DNA of 64,000 bases from Pseudomonas sp. Seg1 (GCF_018326005.1 NZ_AP021903.1:1118001-1182000); one strand, 5' to 3'; shown: positions 41,576 through 50,733, numbered from the stretch's first letter. Numbers and translations are program-made. Notes: generated by a model from the letters alone, not told the origin.

Positions 41576-44005
41576 ATGAAGTCCAGGGCAAAATCGGGTT
41601 CGGTCAAACAGTGGTTGGGCGTTCAAGTGTTGAGCTTTTCGGCATTGGCCTTGCTGCCAATGAGCGTGGCGCTCGCCGCCGAAACCGTCAGCAGTCAGGC
41701 GCAACAGCAATTCAACTTCTCCCTGGCCGCCAAACCGCTGCCCCAGGCTCTGAGCGACTTCAGCCGTGTCACCGGGCAAAGCGTGGTTTACACCGATGAA
41801 GCGCCGTACGGCCTCACCGCACCCGCCGTGAACGGCCAGATGAGCGCCGAACAAGCGCTGCAACGCCTGCTCAGCGGTTCCGGCCTGAACTTCCGTCGCA
41901 CCGACAGCCACACGCTGGCGCTGGAGCCGCAACCCACTGCCGGTGCGCTGAACCTTGGCGCCACCACCATCACCTCGATGCGCGACGAGTCGATGAGTTA
42001 TCAGCCGCCGCCAACCAGTTCGGTCATGCGTTCATCGGCCTCGCTTCAAGAGATCCCGCAGACCGTCAACGTCATCCCGGCGCAAGTGATCCGCGATCAG
42101 GCGCCGCGCAATCTCGACGATGCGTTGGCCAACGTCAGCGGCATCACCCAAGGCAACACTTTGGGCAGCACTCAGGATTCGGTGATGACGCGCGGTTTCG
42201 GCGACAACCGTAATGGCTCGATCATGCGCGACGGCATGCCGATCATGCAGGGCCGGGGCATGAACGCCACGGTCGATCGCGTCGAAGTGCTCAAAGGCCC
42301 GGCGTCCTTGCTGTACGGGATTCAGGACCCGGGCGGCGTGGTCAACCTGGTCAGCAAGAAGCCCGAACTTGAGCAGTACAACGCACTGACTTTCACCGGT
42401 TCGACCTACGGCGACGGCAAGAACGGCAGCGGCGGCACCTTCGACAGCACCGGCGCGCTGGGCGATTCCGCGCTGGCCTATCGCATGGTGGTGGATCACG
42501 TCGACGAAGATTACTGGCGCAACTACGGCACCCACCGTGAAACGTTGATCGCGCCATCGCTGGCCTGGTACGGCGAGCGCACCAAGCTGTTGTTCGCCTA
42601 CGAACACCGGGAATTTCTCACCCCGTTCGACCGTGGCACGTTGATCGATCCGCGCACCAACCATCCGCTGGATATCTCGCGCAAGGAGCGTCTCGACGAG
42701 CCGTTCAACGACATGGAAGGGCGTTCGGACTTGTATCACTTCGAGGCCGACCACGAACTCAACGACGACTGGAAAGCCCACTTCGGCTACAGCTGGAACC
42801 GCGAAACCTACGACGCCAGCCAGGTCCGCGTGACCGCTATCGACACCAAAAAAGGCACGCTGACCCGCAGCATGGACGGCACCCACGGCGCGATCACCAC
42901 CGACCGTTTCACCACCGCCAGCCTCGAAGGCAAGGTCAACGTGCTGGGCATGCAACATGACCTGGTGTTCGGCGTCGATGACGAGTACCGCAAGATCTAC
43001 CGCGCTGACCTGATCCGGCAGAAAAGCCTGACGAACTTCAGCTACATCAATCCGGTGTATGGTCGCGAAGTCGAAGGCACCACGGTCAGCCCGGCGGACA
43101 GTGCACAGACCGATCTGCTGCGCAGCGATTCGGTGTTCCTGCAGGATTCGATTCACCTCAACGACCAGTGGATTCTGGTCGCCGGCGGACGCTTCCAGGA
43201 GTACGACCAGTACGCCGGCAAAGGCGTGCCGTTCAAGGCCAACACCGACACCAATGGGCAGAAGTGGGTGCCGCGCGCGGGCCTGGTGTATCGCTACACC
43301 GATGAGCTGTCGTTCTACGGCAGCTACACCGAATCGTTCAAACCCAACTCGACCATTGCCCCGTTGAGTGGCAGCAGCACCGTGCTCGACGGCAGCATCG
43401 CGCCGGAACAAGCCAAGTCCTGGGAACTGGGTGCGCGGCTGGACATGCCGGGGCGCATCACCGGTAACGTCGCGCTGTTCGACATCAAGAAACGCAACGT
43501 GCTGGTGGCCAACTCCGAAGGCCCGACGACGATTTACAGCGCTGCGGGTGAAGTGCGTTCGCGTGGTCTGGAAGTCGATATGACCGGTCAACTGAGTGAA
43601 CGCTGGAGCCTGATCGGCAACTATGCCTACACCGATGCCGAAGTCACCGAAGACCCGACCTACAAGGGCAAGCGTTTGCAGAACGTGGCGAAGAACAGCG
43701 GCTCATTGTCGGCGGTGTATGACTTCGGCAGCGTGATCGGCGGCGATCAACTGCGCGTCGGTGCCCGGGCGCGCTATGTCGGCGAGCGGGCGGGCAATGC
43801 GGTGAATGATTTCGATCTGCCGAGCTACACCGTGGCCGATGCGTTTGCCACTTACGACACCCAAGTGGAAGGGCAGAAGGTCAAGTTTCAGCTCAATGTG
43901 AAGAACCTGTTTGACCGTACTTACTACACCTCGGCGGCGAGCCGGTTCTTTGTGTCGATGGGGGATTCGCGGCAGGTTTCGCTTTCCAGCACATTGGAGT
44001 TCTGA
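41576..44005 (+). CDS. TonB-dependent siderophore receptor, FiuA/FoxA-like, with STN domain
   Basis: An 809-residue outer-membrane receptor. The signal peptide (to about residue 35) is followed by an STN signalling domain (FSLAAKPLPQALSDFSRVTG, 44-105). The plug contains SASLQEIPQTVNVIPAQVIR and KGPASLLYGIQDPGGVVNLV, and the barrel ends SLSSTLEF. Sequence style fits receptors for hydroxamate siderophores such as ferrichrome or ferrioxamine; the exact ligand is not readable. Regulation by the adjacent sigma/FecR pair is inferred from the STN domain and position. Confidence 0.88.
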   Translation: MKSRAKSGSVKQWLGVQVLSFSALALLPMSVALAAETVSSQAQQQFNFSLAAKPLPQALSDFSRVTGQSVVYTDEAPYGLTAPAVNGQMSAEQALQRLLSGSGLNFRRTDSHTLALEPQPTAGALNLGATTITSMRDESMSYQPPPTSSVMRSSASLQEIPQTVNVIPAQVIRDQAPRNLDDALANVSGITQGNTLGSTQDSVMTRGFGDNRNGSIMRDGMPIMQGRGMNATVDRVEVLKGPASLLYGIQDPGGVVNLVSKKPELEQYNALTFTGSTYGDGKNGSGGTFDSTGALGDSALAYRMVVDHVDEDYWRNYGTHRETLIAPSLAWYGERTKLLFAYEHREFLTPFDRGTLIDPRTNHPLDISRKERLDEPFNDMEGRSDLYHFEADHELNDDWKAHFGYSWNRETYDASQVRVTAIDTKKGTLTRSMDGTHGAITTDRFTTASLEGKVNVLGMQHDLVFGVDDEYRKIYRADLIRQKSLTNFSYINPVYGREVEGTTVSPADSAQTDLLRSDSVFLQDSIHLNDQWILVAGGRFQEYDQYAGKGVPFKANTDTNGQKWVPRAGLVYRYTDELSFYGSYTESFKPNSTIAPLSGSSTVLDGSIAPEQAKSWELGARLDMPGRITGNVALFDIKKRNVLVANSEGPTTIYSAAGEVRSRGLEVDMTGQLSERWSLIGNYAYTDAEVTEDPTYKGKRLQNVAKNSGSLSAVYDFGSVIGGDQLRVGARARYVGERAGNAVNDFDLPSYTVADAFATYDTQVEGQKVKFQLNVKNLFDRTYYTSAASRFFVSMGDSRQVSLSSTLEF

Positions 44006-44028
44006 GCCGAAACCGCGTCATCGTTCTT

Positions 44029-44114
44029 CGCTGGCAAGCCAGCTCCCACAGGTTTTTGGTCGAGCACAAGTTTTTTGAACGGCCGAGGACTTTGTGGGAG
44101 CTGGCTTGCCAGCG
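44029..44114. repeat. REP pair, TGTGGGAGCTGGCTTGCCAGCG class
   Basis: Perfect 22-bp inverted arms lie at 44029-44050 and 44093-44114, between the receptor gene and the convergent AraC gene. Confidence 0.88.
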
Positions 44115-44147
44115 ATGAGGCCCTGACAGACGGCAAAGATTCCAGTT

Positions 44148-45023
44148 CTAACGCAAAAACGCCTGCCGATACTCGCCTGGCGTTCCGCCCAAAACCTGCC
44201 TGAACCGATTGGTGAAATGACTCGCGCTGGCAAACCCACAGGCCAGCGCAATTTCCCCCAGTGGCAACGCTGTCCCGCGCAACAACTCCCGCGCCCGGCT
44301 CAAGCGTCGTGCCAGCACATATTGATGCGGTGGCAAACCGAAGCTCACGCGAAACATCCGCGCAAAGTGGTACTCCGACAACGCACACAATCCAGCCAAT
44401 TGCCCGAGGCTGATCGGCTCGGCCAACTGGTTGTCGATGAACTCCCCCAGTTGCCGACGCTGGTGCGGCGCCAGTCCACCTTTCAGACGCAAACCCTGAC
44501 GGGCGCCGACCTGACTGAGCAAGGTATGGCTGATCAATTCATGCGCCAGGCTACTGGTCAGCAAGCGTTCGGCGGGCTCGTCCCAGTTCAGCGTCAGTAG
44601 CTGGCGAAAGCGCTGCGCCTGTTGCGGGTCTTCGAGAAAAGTCTGCTCGCGCAGCTGCATTTCCCGTGGCTCGCGATCAAGCAACGTGACGCAACCGATG
44701 GCGAATTGTTCGGCGCTGAAGTACAGGTGGGCCAAACGGATATCACCGTTGATTACCCAGCCCGATTCATGGTCGGCCGGCAGGATGCACAGCTTGTCCG
44801 GCCCACCCTTCTGGCCCGGCTGACCGCGACGAAACGTGCCGGTGCCGCCGGCGATGTAGCAGGAGAGGGTGTGATGGCTGGGGGCTTCGTATTCCTGGGC
44901 GTCGTGGTGATTGGTCCACAGGGCCGCAGCCAGGCCGTCACCGAGCTCGGCGCTGTGCACAAGGCGAGCGTTCGGCGAGCGGTTAAGCGCTTGGAAGACT
45001 TGCAGGTTATCGATTGCGGCCAT
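44148..45023 (-). CDS. AraC-family transcriptional regulator
   Basis: A 291-residue regulator. The N-terminal cupin-like sensing domain (SCYIAGGTGTFRRGQPGQKG) is followed by an AraC/XylS double HTH at about 190-290 (LGQLAGLCALSEYHFARMFR and GEIALACGFASASHFTNRFR). It is transcribed divergently from the DMT transporter gene at 45294, with a REP pair between, so that gene is a possible target. Ligand unknown. Confidence 0.88.
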   Translation of the reverse strand: MAAIDNLQVFQALNRSPNARLVHSAELGDGLAAALWTNHHDAQEYEAPSHHTLSCYIAGGTGTFRRGQPGQKGGPDKLCILPADHESGWVINGDIRLAHLYFSAEQFAIGCVTLLDREPREMQLREQTFLEDPQQAQRFRQLLTLNWDEPAERLLTSSLAHELISHTLLSQVGARQGLRLKGGLAPHQRRQLGEFIDNQLAEPISLGQLAGLCALSEYHFARMFRVSFGLPPHQYVLARRLSRARELLRGTALPLGEIALACGFASASHFTNRFRQVLGGTPGEYRQAFLR

Positions 45024-45160
45024 ATTCGGTTCTCTCCAACGCCTTGCATCCTACTCCGTAGGCGTCGTGCTGCCAGCCAGGCGGCCGACAAATGCGCAAG
45101 ATTGTGCAAGCGCTTCAACCCTTGGTGCAGCACCCTGATCCTCAATTCAGCGCAAACCTT

Positions 45161-45260
45161 GTGGCGAGGGAGCTTGTCGCGCCATCTCGCTTGAGGGCGT
45201 AGCGCTCACAAGTTTTTGGGGCCGCTGCGCAGCCCATCGGGGATAAATCCCCTCGCCACA
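45161..45260. repeat. REP pair, GTGGCGAGGGG class
   Basis: Imperfect inverted copies (TTGTGGCGAGGGAGCTTGTC... and ...GGATAAATCCCCTCGCCAC) lie between the AraC and DMT genes. Confidence 0.75.
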
Positions 45261-45293
45261 ATAGCGCTTGGCATTGCTTTCGGGAGTTCGCTT

Positions 45294-46196
45294 ATGAATC
45301 TGTCGTTGTATCTGTTGACCGTGCTGATCTGGGGCACCACCTGGATTGCCCTGAAATGGCAACTGGGTGTAGTGGCGATTCCGGTGTCGATTGTTTATCG
45401 CTTCGGCCTCGCGGCGTTGGTGCTGTTCGTCTTGTTGCTGCTCAGCCGTCGGTTGCAACCGATGAACCGTCGCGGCCATTTGATCTGCGTGGCGCAGGGC
45501 TTGTGCCTGTTTTGCGTCAACTTCATGTGCTTTTTGACCGCCAGTCAGTGGATTCCCAGCGGTCTGGTGGCGGTAGTGTTTTCCACCGCAACCCTGTGGA
45601 ACGCCCTCAATGCGCGGGTGTTCTTCGGCCAACGGATTGCCCGTAACGTGTTGATGGGCGGTGCTCTGGGGTTGTTCGGTCTCGGCCTGTTGTTCTGGCC
45701 GGAACTGGCCGGCCATCGCGCCAGCCCGCAGACATTGCTCGGCCTCGGTCTGGCGCTGTGCGGCACCTTGTGTTTCTCGGCGGGCAACATGCTCTCGAGT
45801 CTGCAACAGAAAGCCGGGCTCAAACCACTGACCACCAATGCCTGGGGCATGGCCTACGGTGCGGCGATGCTGTCGGTGTGGTGCCTGATCAAAGGCATTC
45901 CGTTCGACATGGACTGGTCGACGCGTTACGTCGGGGCGCTGCTGTATCTGGTCATTCCAGGTTCGGTGATCGGTTTCACCGCGTACCTGACGCTGGTCGG
46001 GCGTATGGGCCCGGAGCGCGCGGCTTATTGCACGGTGTTGTTCCCGGTGGTGGCGCTGAACGTCTCGGCGTTTGTCGAAGGTTATCAGTGGACAGCGCCA
46101 GCATTGATCGGGCTGGTATTGGTCATGCTGGGTAACGTGCTGGTGTTTCGTAAACCGAAGGCGGTGGTATCACCGGTGCAGGGAAAGTTGGCTTGA
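45294..46196 (+). CDS. EamA/DMT-family transporter
   Basis: A 300-residue inner-membrane protein with ten hydrophobic helices in two EamA repeats, opening MNLSLYLLTVLIWGTTWIAL. Family members export amino acids or other small metabolites. ATG 45294 is favoured, 10 bp after GGGAG; upstream in-frame codons lie in REP sequence. Substrate unknown. Confidence 0.88.
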   Translation: MNLSLYLLTVLIWGTTWIALKWQLGVVAIPVSIVYRFGLAALVLFVLLLLSRRLQPMNRRGHLICVAQGLCLFCVNFMCFLTASQWIPSGLVAVVFSTATLWNALNARVFFGQRIARNVLMGGALGLFGLGLLFWPELAGHRASPQTLLGLGLALCGTLCFSAGNMLSSLQQKAGLKPLTTNAWGMAYGAAMLSVWCLIKGIPFDMDWSTRYVGALLYLVIPGSVIGFTAYLTLVGRMGPERAAYCTVLFPVVALNVSAFVEGYQWTAPALIGLVLVMLGNVLVFRKPKAVVSPVQGKLA

Positions 46197-46215
46197 AATA
46201 AATGAGCGCTGAACG

Positions 46216-46725
46216 TCAGCGCTCGACTTTCAATGTGATGTAAATCATCACCGGGAATATGAAGTCAACGATATGCCGTGCCCAGTCCTTGGCATTCCAT
46301 GATTGTGAAGTGTCCATGTCGAACCATTCGACACCCACTGTTTGCAGACAGACGTAATAGATGAATATTGCAACCAGTATGCCCATGATCGAGAACTTCT
46401 TGGCTTCATGGAATACCTCTGCCGATTCATCGATCTTGCGATAAAGCTGATAAGTGCCGATCAGACACAACACCGTATAAGTCACCTCCATGGTGATGAT
46501 GAACCAATAGATCCGGTGGTGAATCATCGGTGATTCAATGGCTCGATACTTGATGTTCTCACTTGCAGTAGTGGTGTCCATGCTCAGGATGTGAGCCACG
46601 TACGTGTAGTTTGAATTGTAGTCGGTGAAGTTGTGGATCATCACCAACAGGCCAAAGAAACTGATGTAAGCCATCAATATAACTTTGCTGTAGCGGATGA
46701 TTTTTTCGGTGGTCAGTGTGTTCAA
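46216..46725 (-). CDS. DUF2165-like small integral membrane protein
   Basis: A 169-residue membrane protein with four hydrophobic segments (for example VILMAYISFFGLLVMIHNF and FSIMGILVAIFIYYVCLQT) resembling DUF2165. The codon at the start is TTG, eight bases after GGAGAG, with no in-frame ATG before it. The gene is noticeably AT-richer than its neighbours, suggesting transfer. It converges with the DMT transporter gene. Function unknown. Confidence 0.75.
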   Translation of the reverse strand: MNTLTTEKIIRYSKVILMAYISFFGLLVMIHNFTDYNSNYTYVAHILSMDTTTASENIKYRAIESPMIHHRIYWFIITMEVTYTVLCLIGTYQLYRKIDESAEVFHEAKKFSIMGILVAIFIYYVCLQTVGVEWFDMDTSQSWNAKDWARHIVDFIFPVMIYITLKVER

Positions 46726-46838
46726 GGTTTTTGCTCTCCATAGCGCTCATCGATAATTCGATAGCCGGGCAGAGCTTATAATGCTGTTGTTTTGTTTTGT
46801 TTGTTGTTCAATTTCAAGTTGTGTATGTGCGTAACTAA

Positions 46839-46874
46839 CGGGCAAGTGCTGTTTGGCACTTGCCCGTGCTTTTT
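46839..46874 (+). terminator. Terminator hairpin upstream of DUF2165 gene
   Basis: An 11-bp perfect stem CGGGCAAGTGC with a short loop is followed on the plus strand by TGCTTTTTTA. It abuts the ghrB-like stop on the other strand. The T-run faces the plus strand, where no gene ends, so it more likely serves the minus strand imperfectly or is bidirectional. Confidence 0.6.
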
Positions 46875-47848
46875 TATCCGCGCCAGACTTGCGGATTGAC
46901 CAGGTCCTGCGGGCGTTCGCCGAGCAACGCACTGCGCAAGTTGGCAATGGCCCGATTGGCCATGGCTTCGCGGGTTTCATGGGTGGCAGAGCCGATGTGC
47001 GGCAGGGTCACGGCGTTTTTCAGCTGGAACAGTGGCGACTCGGCCAGCGGTTCCTTTTCGTAGACGTCCAGACCGGCGCCACGGATGCGGTTGTTTTGCA
47101 GCGCTTCGATCAGCGCGGGTTCGTCGACGACCGGACCACGGGAGATGTTGACCAGAATCGCGCTCGGCTTCATCAGCGCCAGTTCGCGATGGCTGATCAG
47201 GTGGCGGGTCTTGTCGCTGAGGGGCACGACCAGGCAAACGAAATCGGCTTCGGCGAGGAGTTGGTCGAGGCTGCGAAATTGTGCGCCGAGTTCTTGTTCG
47301 AGTTCGCTCTTGCGGCTGTTGCCGCTGTAGATAATCGGCATGTTGAAGCCGAACCGGCCACGGCGGGCGACGGCGGCGCCGATGTTGCCCATGCCGACGA
47401 TGCCGAGGGTTTTGCCGTGTACGTCAGTGCCGAACAATGGGGCGCCGACGCTGGCTTGCCATTGCCCAGCCTTGGTCCAGGCGTCGAGTTCGGCGACGCG
47501 GCGGGCGCTGCTCATGATCAGGGTGAAGGCGAGGTCGGCGGTACTTTCGGTGAGTACGTCCGGGGTGTTGGTGAGCATGATCCCGCGTTCGTTGAAGTAG
47601 TCGAGGTCGTAGTTGTCGTAGCCGACGGAGACGCTGGAGACCACTTCCAGTTTTGCGGCGTTTTCCAGTTGTGTGCGGCCGAGTTTGCGGCCGACGCCGA
47701 TGAGGCCGTGGGCGTGGGGCAGGGCTTCGTTGAACTGGGCGTTGATGTCGCCGTTTTTTGGGGTGGGGACGATGACGTCGAACTCTTGTTTTAGTTGTTC
47801 GATCATTGGGGGGGTGATGCGGCTGAAGGCCAGGACTGTTTTTTTCAT
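46874..47848 (-). CDS. ghrB: 2-hydroxyacid dehydrogenase (glyoxylate/hydroxypyruvate/2-ketogluconate reductase type)
   Basis: A 324-residue D-isomer-specific 2-hydroxyacid dehydrogenase. The NAD(P) motif GIVGMGNIGAAVARRG is at about 149-164. Catalytic Arg lies in NISRGPVVDE, Glu in YEKEPL, and His in LPHIGSATHE. GhrB-type enzymes reduce glyoxylate, hydroxypyruvate or 2-ketogluconate using NADPH. The gene name is by resemblance. It appears monocistronic. Confidence 0.85.
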   Translation of the reverse strand: MKKTVLAFSRITPPMIEQLKQEFDVIVPTPKNGDINAQFNEALPHAHGLIGVGRKLGRTQLENAAKLEVVSSVSVGYDNYDLDYFNERGIMLTNTPDVLTESTADLAFTLIMSSARRVAELDAWTKAGQWQASVGAPLFGTDVHGKTLGIVGMGNIGAAVARRGRFGFNMPIIYSGNSRKSELEQELGAQFRSLDQLLAEADFVCLVVPLSDKTRHLISHRELALMKPSAILVNISRGPVVDEPALIEALQNNRIRGAGLDVYEKEPLAESPLFQLKNAVTLPHIGSATHETREAMANRAIANLRSALLGERPQDLVNPQVWRG

Positions 47849-47889
47849 CGTTTTGGGCTCGGCTTTGGGGCTTTATTGCCAAGCACGCT

Positions 47890-48180
47890 AACATTTCTTG
47901 GCGGCCTTTGGGCCGACCATGTTCTTGGGGTTTTGGGTGAATATCCGTTTTTGGGGGGATGGCGGCTTAGGGTTCCGCCCTTACGGCGGGTCACTTTTGG
48001 CAAACGCCCCAAAAGTAACCAAAAGGTCTGTGCCCTGACGTTCGGCCCTCGCTGTGGCTCGGGTTCCTTCGCTCCGGGTTTCATCCGGGGCATCGCCTCC
48101 GGTTTGCTTCGCTGCACCTCCTCTCGATGTTCCCCCCGGATGAATCCCTCCACTCAGCCTGCCGACGGGCCTTTTAGATC
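47890..48180. repeat. Long non-coding intergenic repeat
   Basis: About 290 bp with several nested palindromes (for example GCGGCTTAGGGTTCCGCCCT, TTGGGGCG/CGCCCCAA-like pairs, GGGTTTCATCCGGGGCATCG). The sequence is familiar as a repeated intergenic element of fluorescent Pseudomonas, where open frames across it are often mis-annotated as proteins. I see no gene. Confidence 0.65.
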
Positions 48181-48255
48181 AAGAGCGGTACTCGAGCTAA
48201 CGCTCATTGTGTTGAGTGGGGCGGCATGCGCCGCGTGTGGGGTGTGGCTTGAACA

Positions 48256-48650
48256 GCGATGGCGGCCTGACAGCCGACCAGTCTCTAGCAGACTGCATAC
48301 GATCCAATTGTAGGAGTGAGCCTGCTCGCGATGACGGTCTAACAGCCGGCCAGTCTCTGCTGGTTGTACTCCACCCCTGTGGGAGCTGGCTTGCCAGCGA
48401 TGGCGGCCTGACAGCCGACCAGTCTCTGGCAGACTGCATACGATCCAATTGTAGGAGTGGGCCTGCTCGCGATGACGGTCTACAGCCGGCCAGGCTCTGC
48501 TGGTTGTACTCCACCCCTGTGGGAGCTGGCTTGCCAGCGATGGCGGCCTGACACCCGACCAGTCTCTGGCAGATTGCATACGATCCAATTGTAGGAGTGA
48601 GCCTGCTCGCGATGGCGGCCTGGCAGCCGACCAGTCTCTGGCGGGTGAAC
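48256..48650. repeat. 141-bp tandem array of alternating REP classes
   Basis: Units begin with GCGATGGCGGCCTGACAG at 48256, 48397 and 48537, giving periods of 141 and 140 bp and about 2.8 copies. Each unit holds one GTAGGAGTGAGCCTGCTCGC REP and one GTGGGAGCTGGCTTGCCAGC REP joined by nearly identical linkers. The copies differ by a few substitutions and one deletion. Confidence 0.9.
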
Positions 48651-48662
48651 CTGGTGTCTAAC

Positions 48663-48750
48663 TGTGGGAGCGGGCTTGCTCGCGAAGGCGGTGTGTCATT
48701 TGGCGATGATGTTTACTGATCCACCGCTTTCGCGAGCAAGCCCGTGCCCA
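48663..48750. repeat. REP pair, GTGGGAGCGGGCTTGCTCGC class
   Basis: Inverted copies follow the tandem array and end just before the DUF6124-like stop codon. Confidence 0.85.
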
Positions 48751-48756
48751 TAGGGG

Positions 48757-49131
48757 TCAGCTGCGTGGCGCTGGTGGTGTCACGTCGACGTTATCCAGCA
48801 CGCGGTTCACCGCCAGTTCGGCGAGCATGATGATCTGCTGGATCGCCAGAATCGTGCGCCGTTGCGGGAGGTCGATGTAGGCGGCGATGTCACTGCTCAT
48901 GAGGCTGGCTTGTGCCAGTGATTCGCAGGCGTGCACCAGCAGGCTTTCGTTGTCCTGATCGGGCGCGACCTGGAACATGGTGCTGGGTTTGTGAAAGCGC
49001 AGGGTGAGTGCGTTGGGTTTGAGGTAGTGGTCGAGGGCGCGATCGGCGGCTTCGTGGAATTTCTTCGAGCCGGGGAATTCGTAGGGTGTGGTGTTTTCCG
49101 CTTCAGGCGGATTGGGTGTTGGTTTGAACAT
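48757..49131 (-). CDS. DUF6124/DUF3077-like small protein
   Basis: A 124-residue protein, soluble and helical, with a Pro/Asn-rich N-terminus (MFKPTPNPPE) and FHEAADRALDHYL, VHACESLAQASLM and RTILAIQQIIMLAELAVN helices. It fits small Pseudomonas families (DUF6124 or DUF3077) of unknown role. The start is ATG 49131, whose Shine-Dalgarno lies in a leader hairpin (see the entry at 49137). It sits alone among repeats. Confidence 0.75.
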   Translation of the reverse strand: MFKPTPNPPEAENTTPYEFPGSKKFHEAADRALDHYLKPNALTLRFHKPSTMFQVAPDQDNESLLVHACESLAQASLMSSDIAAYIDLPQRRTILAIQQIIMLAELAVNRVLDNVDVTPPAPRS

Positions 49132-49136
49132 GGTGA

Positions 49137-49159
49137 AACTCCATTCGGGATGTGGAGTT
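49137..49159 (-). promoter_or_regulatory. Leader hairpin sequestering the Shine-Dalgarno of the DUF6124-like gene
   Basis: On the minus strand AACTCCA pairs with TGGAGTT across a 9-base loop, and TGGAGTT contains the GGAG ribosome-binding site five bases before ATG 49131. A second hairpin upstream carries a TTCG loop (GGGCTTCGGCCC, about 49233-49244). Opening of the stem by temperature, a protein or an sRNA would be needed for translation. Confidence 0.6.
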
Positions 49160-49410
49160 CGCCAGACGCTGCGACCAAGCAGAAGGGTGGCGAACCGTAC
49201 GCGGGTTGGTCGACCAGGGAATGGAAACCCGGCAGGGCCGAAGCCCTCCCACGCACAGCTCGCCATTAAGCAAGTTTGAAAAGTGCGCCATTCTAAACCC
49301 GGACGACCAAGTCCGGTCGCTGATTCGTCAGCGACCCCCAAACCCTACCCACCACCCTTCCGACGAGCAACCTGCAAAACACGTCGGAAATATCCGCGAA
49401 AACGCCCAAA

Positions 49411-49490
49411 TGTAGGAGCTGCCGTAGGCTGCGATCTGTTGATTTTTAAACACCAACATCAAAAGATCGCAGCCTGCGGCAGCTCCTGCA
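49411..49490. repeat. Inverted REP pair, TGTAGGAGCTGCCG class
   Basis: A TGTAGGAGCTGCCGTAGGCT copy is inverted about 40 bp later. This is the same class as at 26937. Confidence 0.85.
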
Positions 49491-49533
49491 CGGGCCGGTG
49501 AGCTGTTTAAAAAACATCTGGCCACGCGAACCC

Positions 49534-49605
49534 TGTGGGAGCTGGCTTGCCAGCGATGGCTGCCGGACAGCCGGCCAATTTCTAGCAGACTGCCCACCCT
49601 GCCAA
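49534..49605. repeat. Single REP with 141-bp-array linker remnant
   Basis: TGTGGGAGCTGGCTTGCCAG is followed by GCCGGACAGCCGGCCAATTT and CTAGCAGACTGC, matching part of the tandem unit at 48256. Confidence 0.75.
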
Positions 49606-49614
49606 TCACCGAAA

Positions 49615-50583
49615 TCAGTTGGCGACGCGAGCCCCGGCAAGGCTGCCGCTGAGCTCATAAGCAGCCAGTTCCGCCTGATGCGCCGCGAGTATTTCTGGCA
49701 GCGAACCGCGCAGGTACTCGACCCAGGTCTTGATCTTCGCATCAAGGTATTGCCGCGAAGGGTAGATCGCATACAGGTTGAGTTCCTGCGAGCGGTAGTT
49801 CGGCATGACCCTTACCAGCGTGCCGTTGCGCAATCCCTCGATCGCTGCGTACACCGGCAGGACGCCGACGCCCATGCCGCTGGTGATCGCGGTTTTCATC
49901 GCGTCGGCGGAGTTCACCAGAAATGGTGAGCTGTTGATGGTGACCATTTCCTGGCCTTCCGGGCCGTCGAAGGCCCATTTCTCCAGCGGGATGACCGGGC
50001 TGACCAGACGCAGGCAGGCGTGGTTGAGCAGGTCGCTGGGCTTTTGCGCGCAGCCGTTGGCTTTCACGTAGGCCGGTGAGGCGCAGACGATGCTGTAGGT
50101 GATGCCCAGGCGTTGCGAGACGAAACCGGAGTCCGGCAGTTCGCGGGCCAGCACGATGGAGACGTCGTAGCCTTCGTCGAGCAGGTCCGGCACGCGGTTG
50201 GCCATGGTCAGGTCGAAGGTCACGTCGGGGTGGGTCTTGCGGTAGCGGGCGATGGCGTCGATCACGAAGTGCTGGCCGATACCGGTCATGGTGTGCACTT
50301 TCAACTGCCCGGCGGGGCGGGCGTGGGCCTCGCTGGCTTCGGCTTCGGCTTCTTCGACGTAGGCGAGGATCTGCTCGCAGCGCAGCAGGTAACGCTTGCC
50401 GGCCTCGGTCAGGGCGATGCGCCGGGTCGTGCGGTTAAGCAGTCGGGTTTGCAGGTGGGCTTCCAGGTTGGAGACCGCGCGCGAAACGTTGGCGGTGGTG
50501 GTGTCGAGTTGCACGGCGGCGGCGGTGAAGCTGCCGGCTTCGGCCACGCAACTGAAGGCGCGCATGTTTTGCAAAGTGTCCAT
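49615..50583 (-). CDS. LysR-family regulator divergent from efflux operon
   Basis: A 322-residue LysR factor (CrgA-like subgroup). The HTH contains SFTAAAVQLDTTTANVSRAV at about residues 18-37, followed by an effector domain. It is divergent from the four-gene efflux operon starting at 50861, the arrangement of AaeR and aaeXAB, so it probably controls it in response to an aromatic compound. Confidence 0.88.
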   Translation of the reverse strand: MDTLQNMRAFSCVAEAGSFTAAAVQLDTTTANVSRAVSNLEAHLQTRLLNRTTRRIALTEAGKRYLLRCEQILAYVEEAEAEASEAHARPAGQLKVHTMTGIGQHFVIDAIARYRKTHPDVTFDLTMANRVPDLLDEGYDVSIVLARELPDSGFVSQRLGITYSIVCASPAYVKANGCAQKPSDLLNHACLRLVSPVIPLEKWAFDGPEGQEMVTINSSPFLVNSADAMKTAITSGMGVGVLPVYAAIEGLRNGTLVRVMPNYRSQELNLYAIYPSRQYLDAKIKTWVEYLRGSLPEILAAHQAELAAYELSGSLAGARVAN

Positions 50584-50733
50584 GGGGTGCTCTCAAGGGA
50601 GATGGCAAATTGTGACACGAAGTTTCGAGGGCTGAGACCCAGACTTAAGGATTATCTCGTTAACCGTAACAAAGATTCACAGAAAACCCAGCTTATCGCC
50701 GAACAGGGCGTTCCATAGAATTGCGCCGATCCG

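Noticed and set aside
47845..48153. A 102-codon minus-strand frame overlapping the ghrB start.
   Set aside because: Consists of the intergenic repeat and low-complexity basic sequence; no Shine-Dalgarno.
48256..48650. Regular repeats that could suggest a CRISPR array.
   Set aside because: Units are 141 bp composites of REP palindromes with near-identical linkers, and no cas genes are near.
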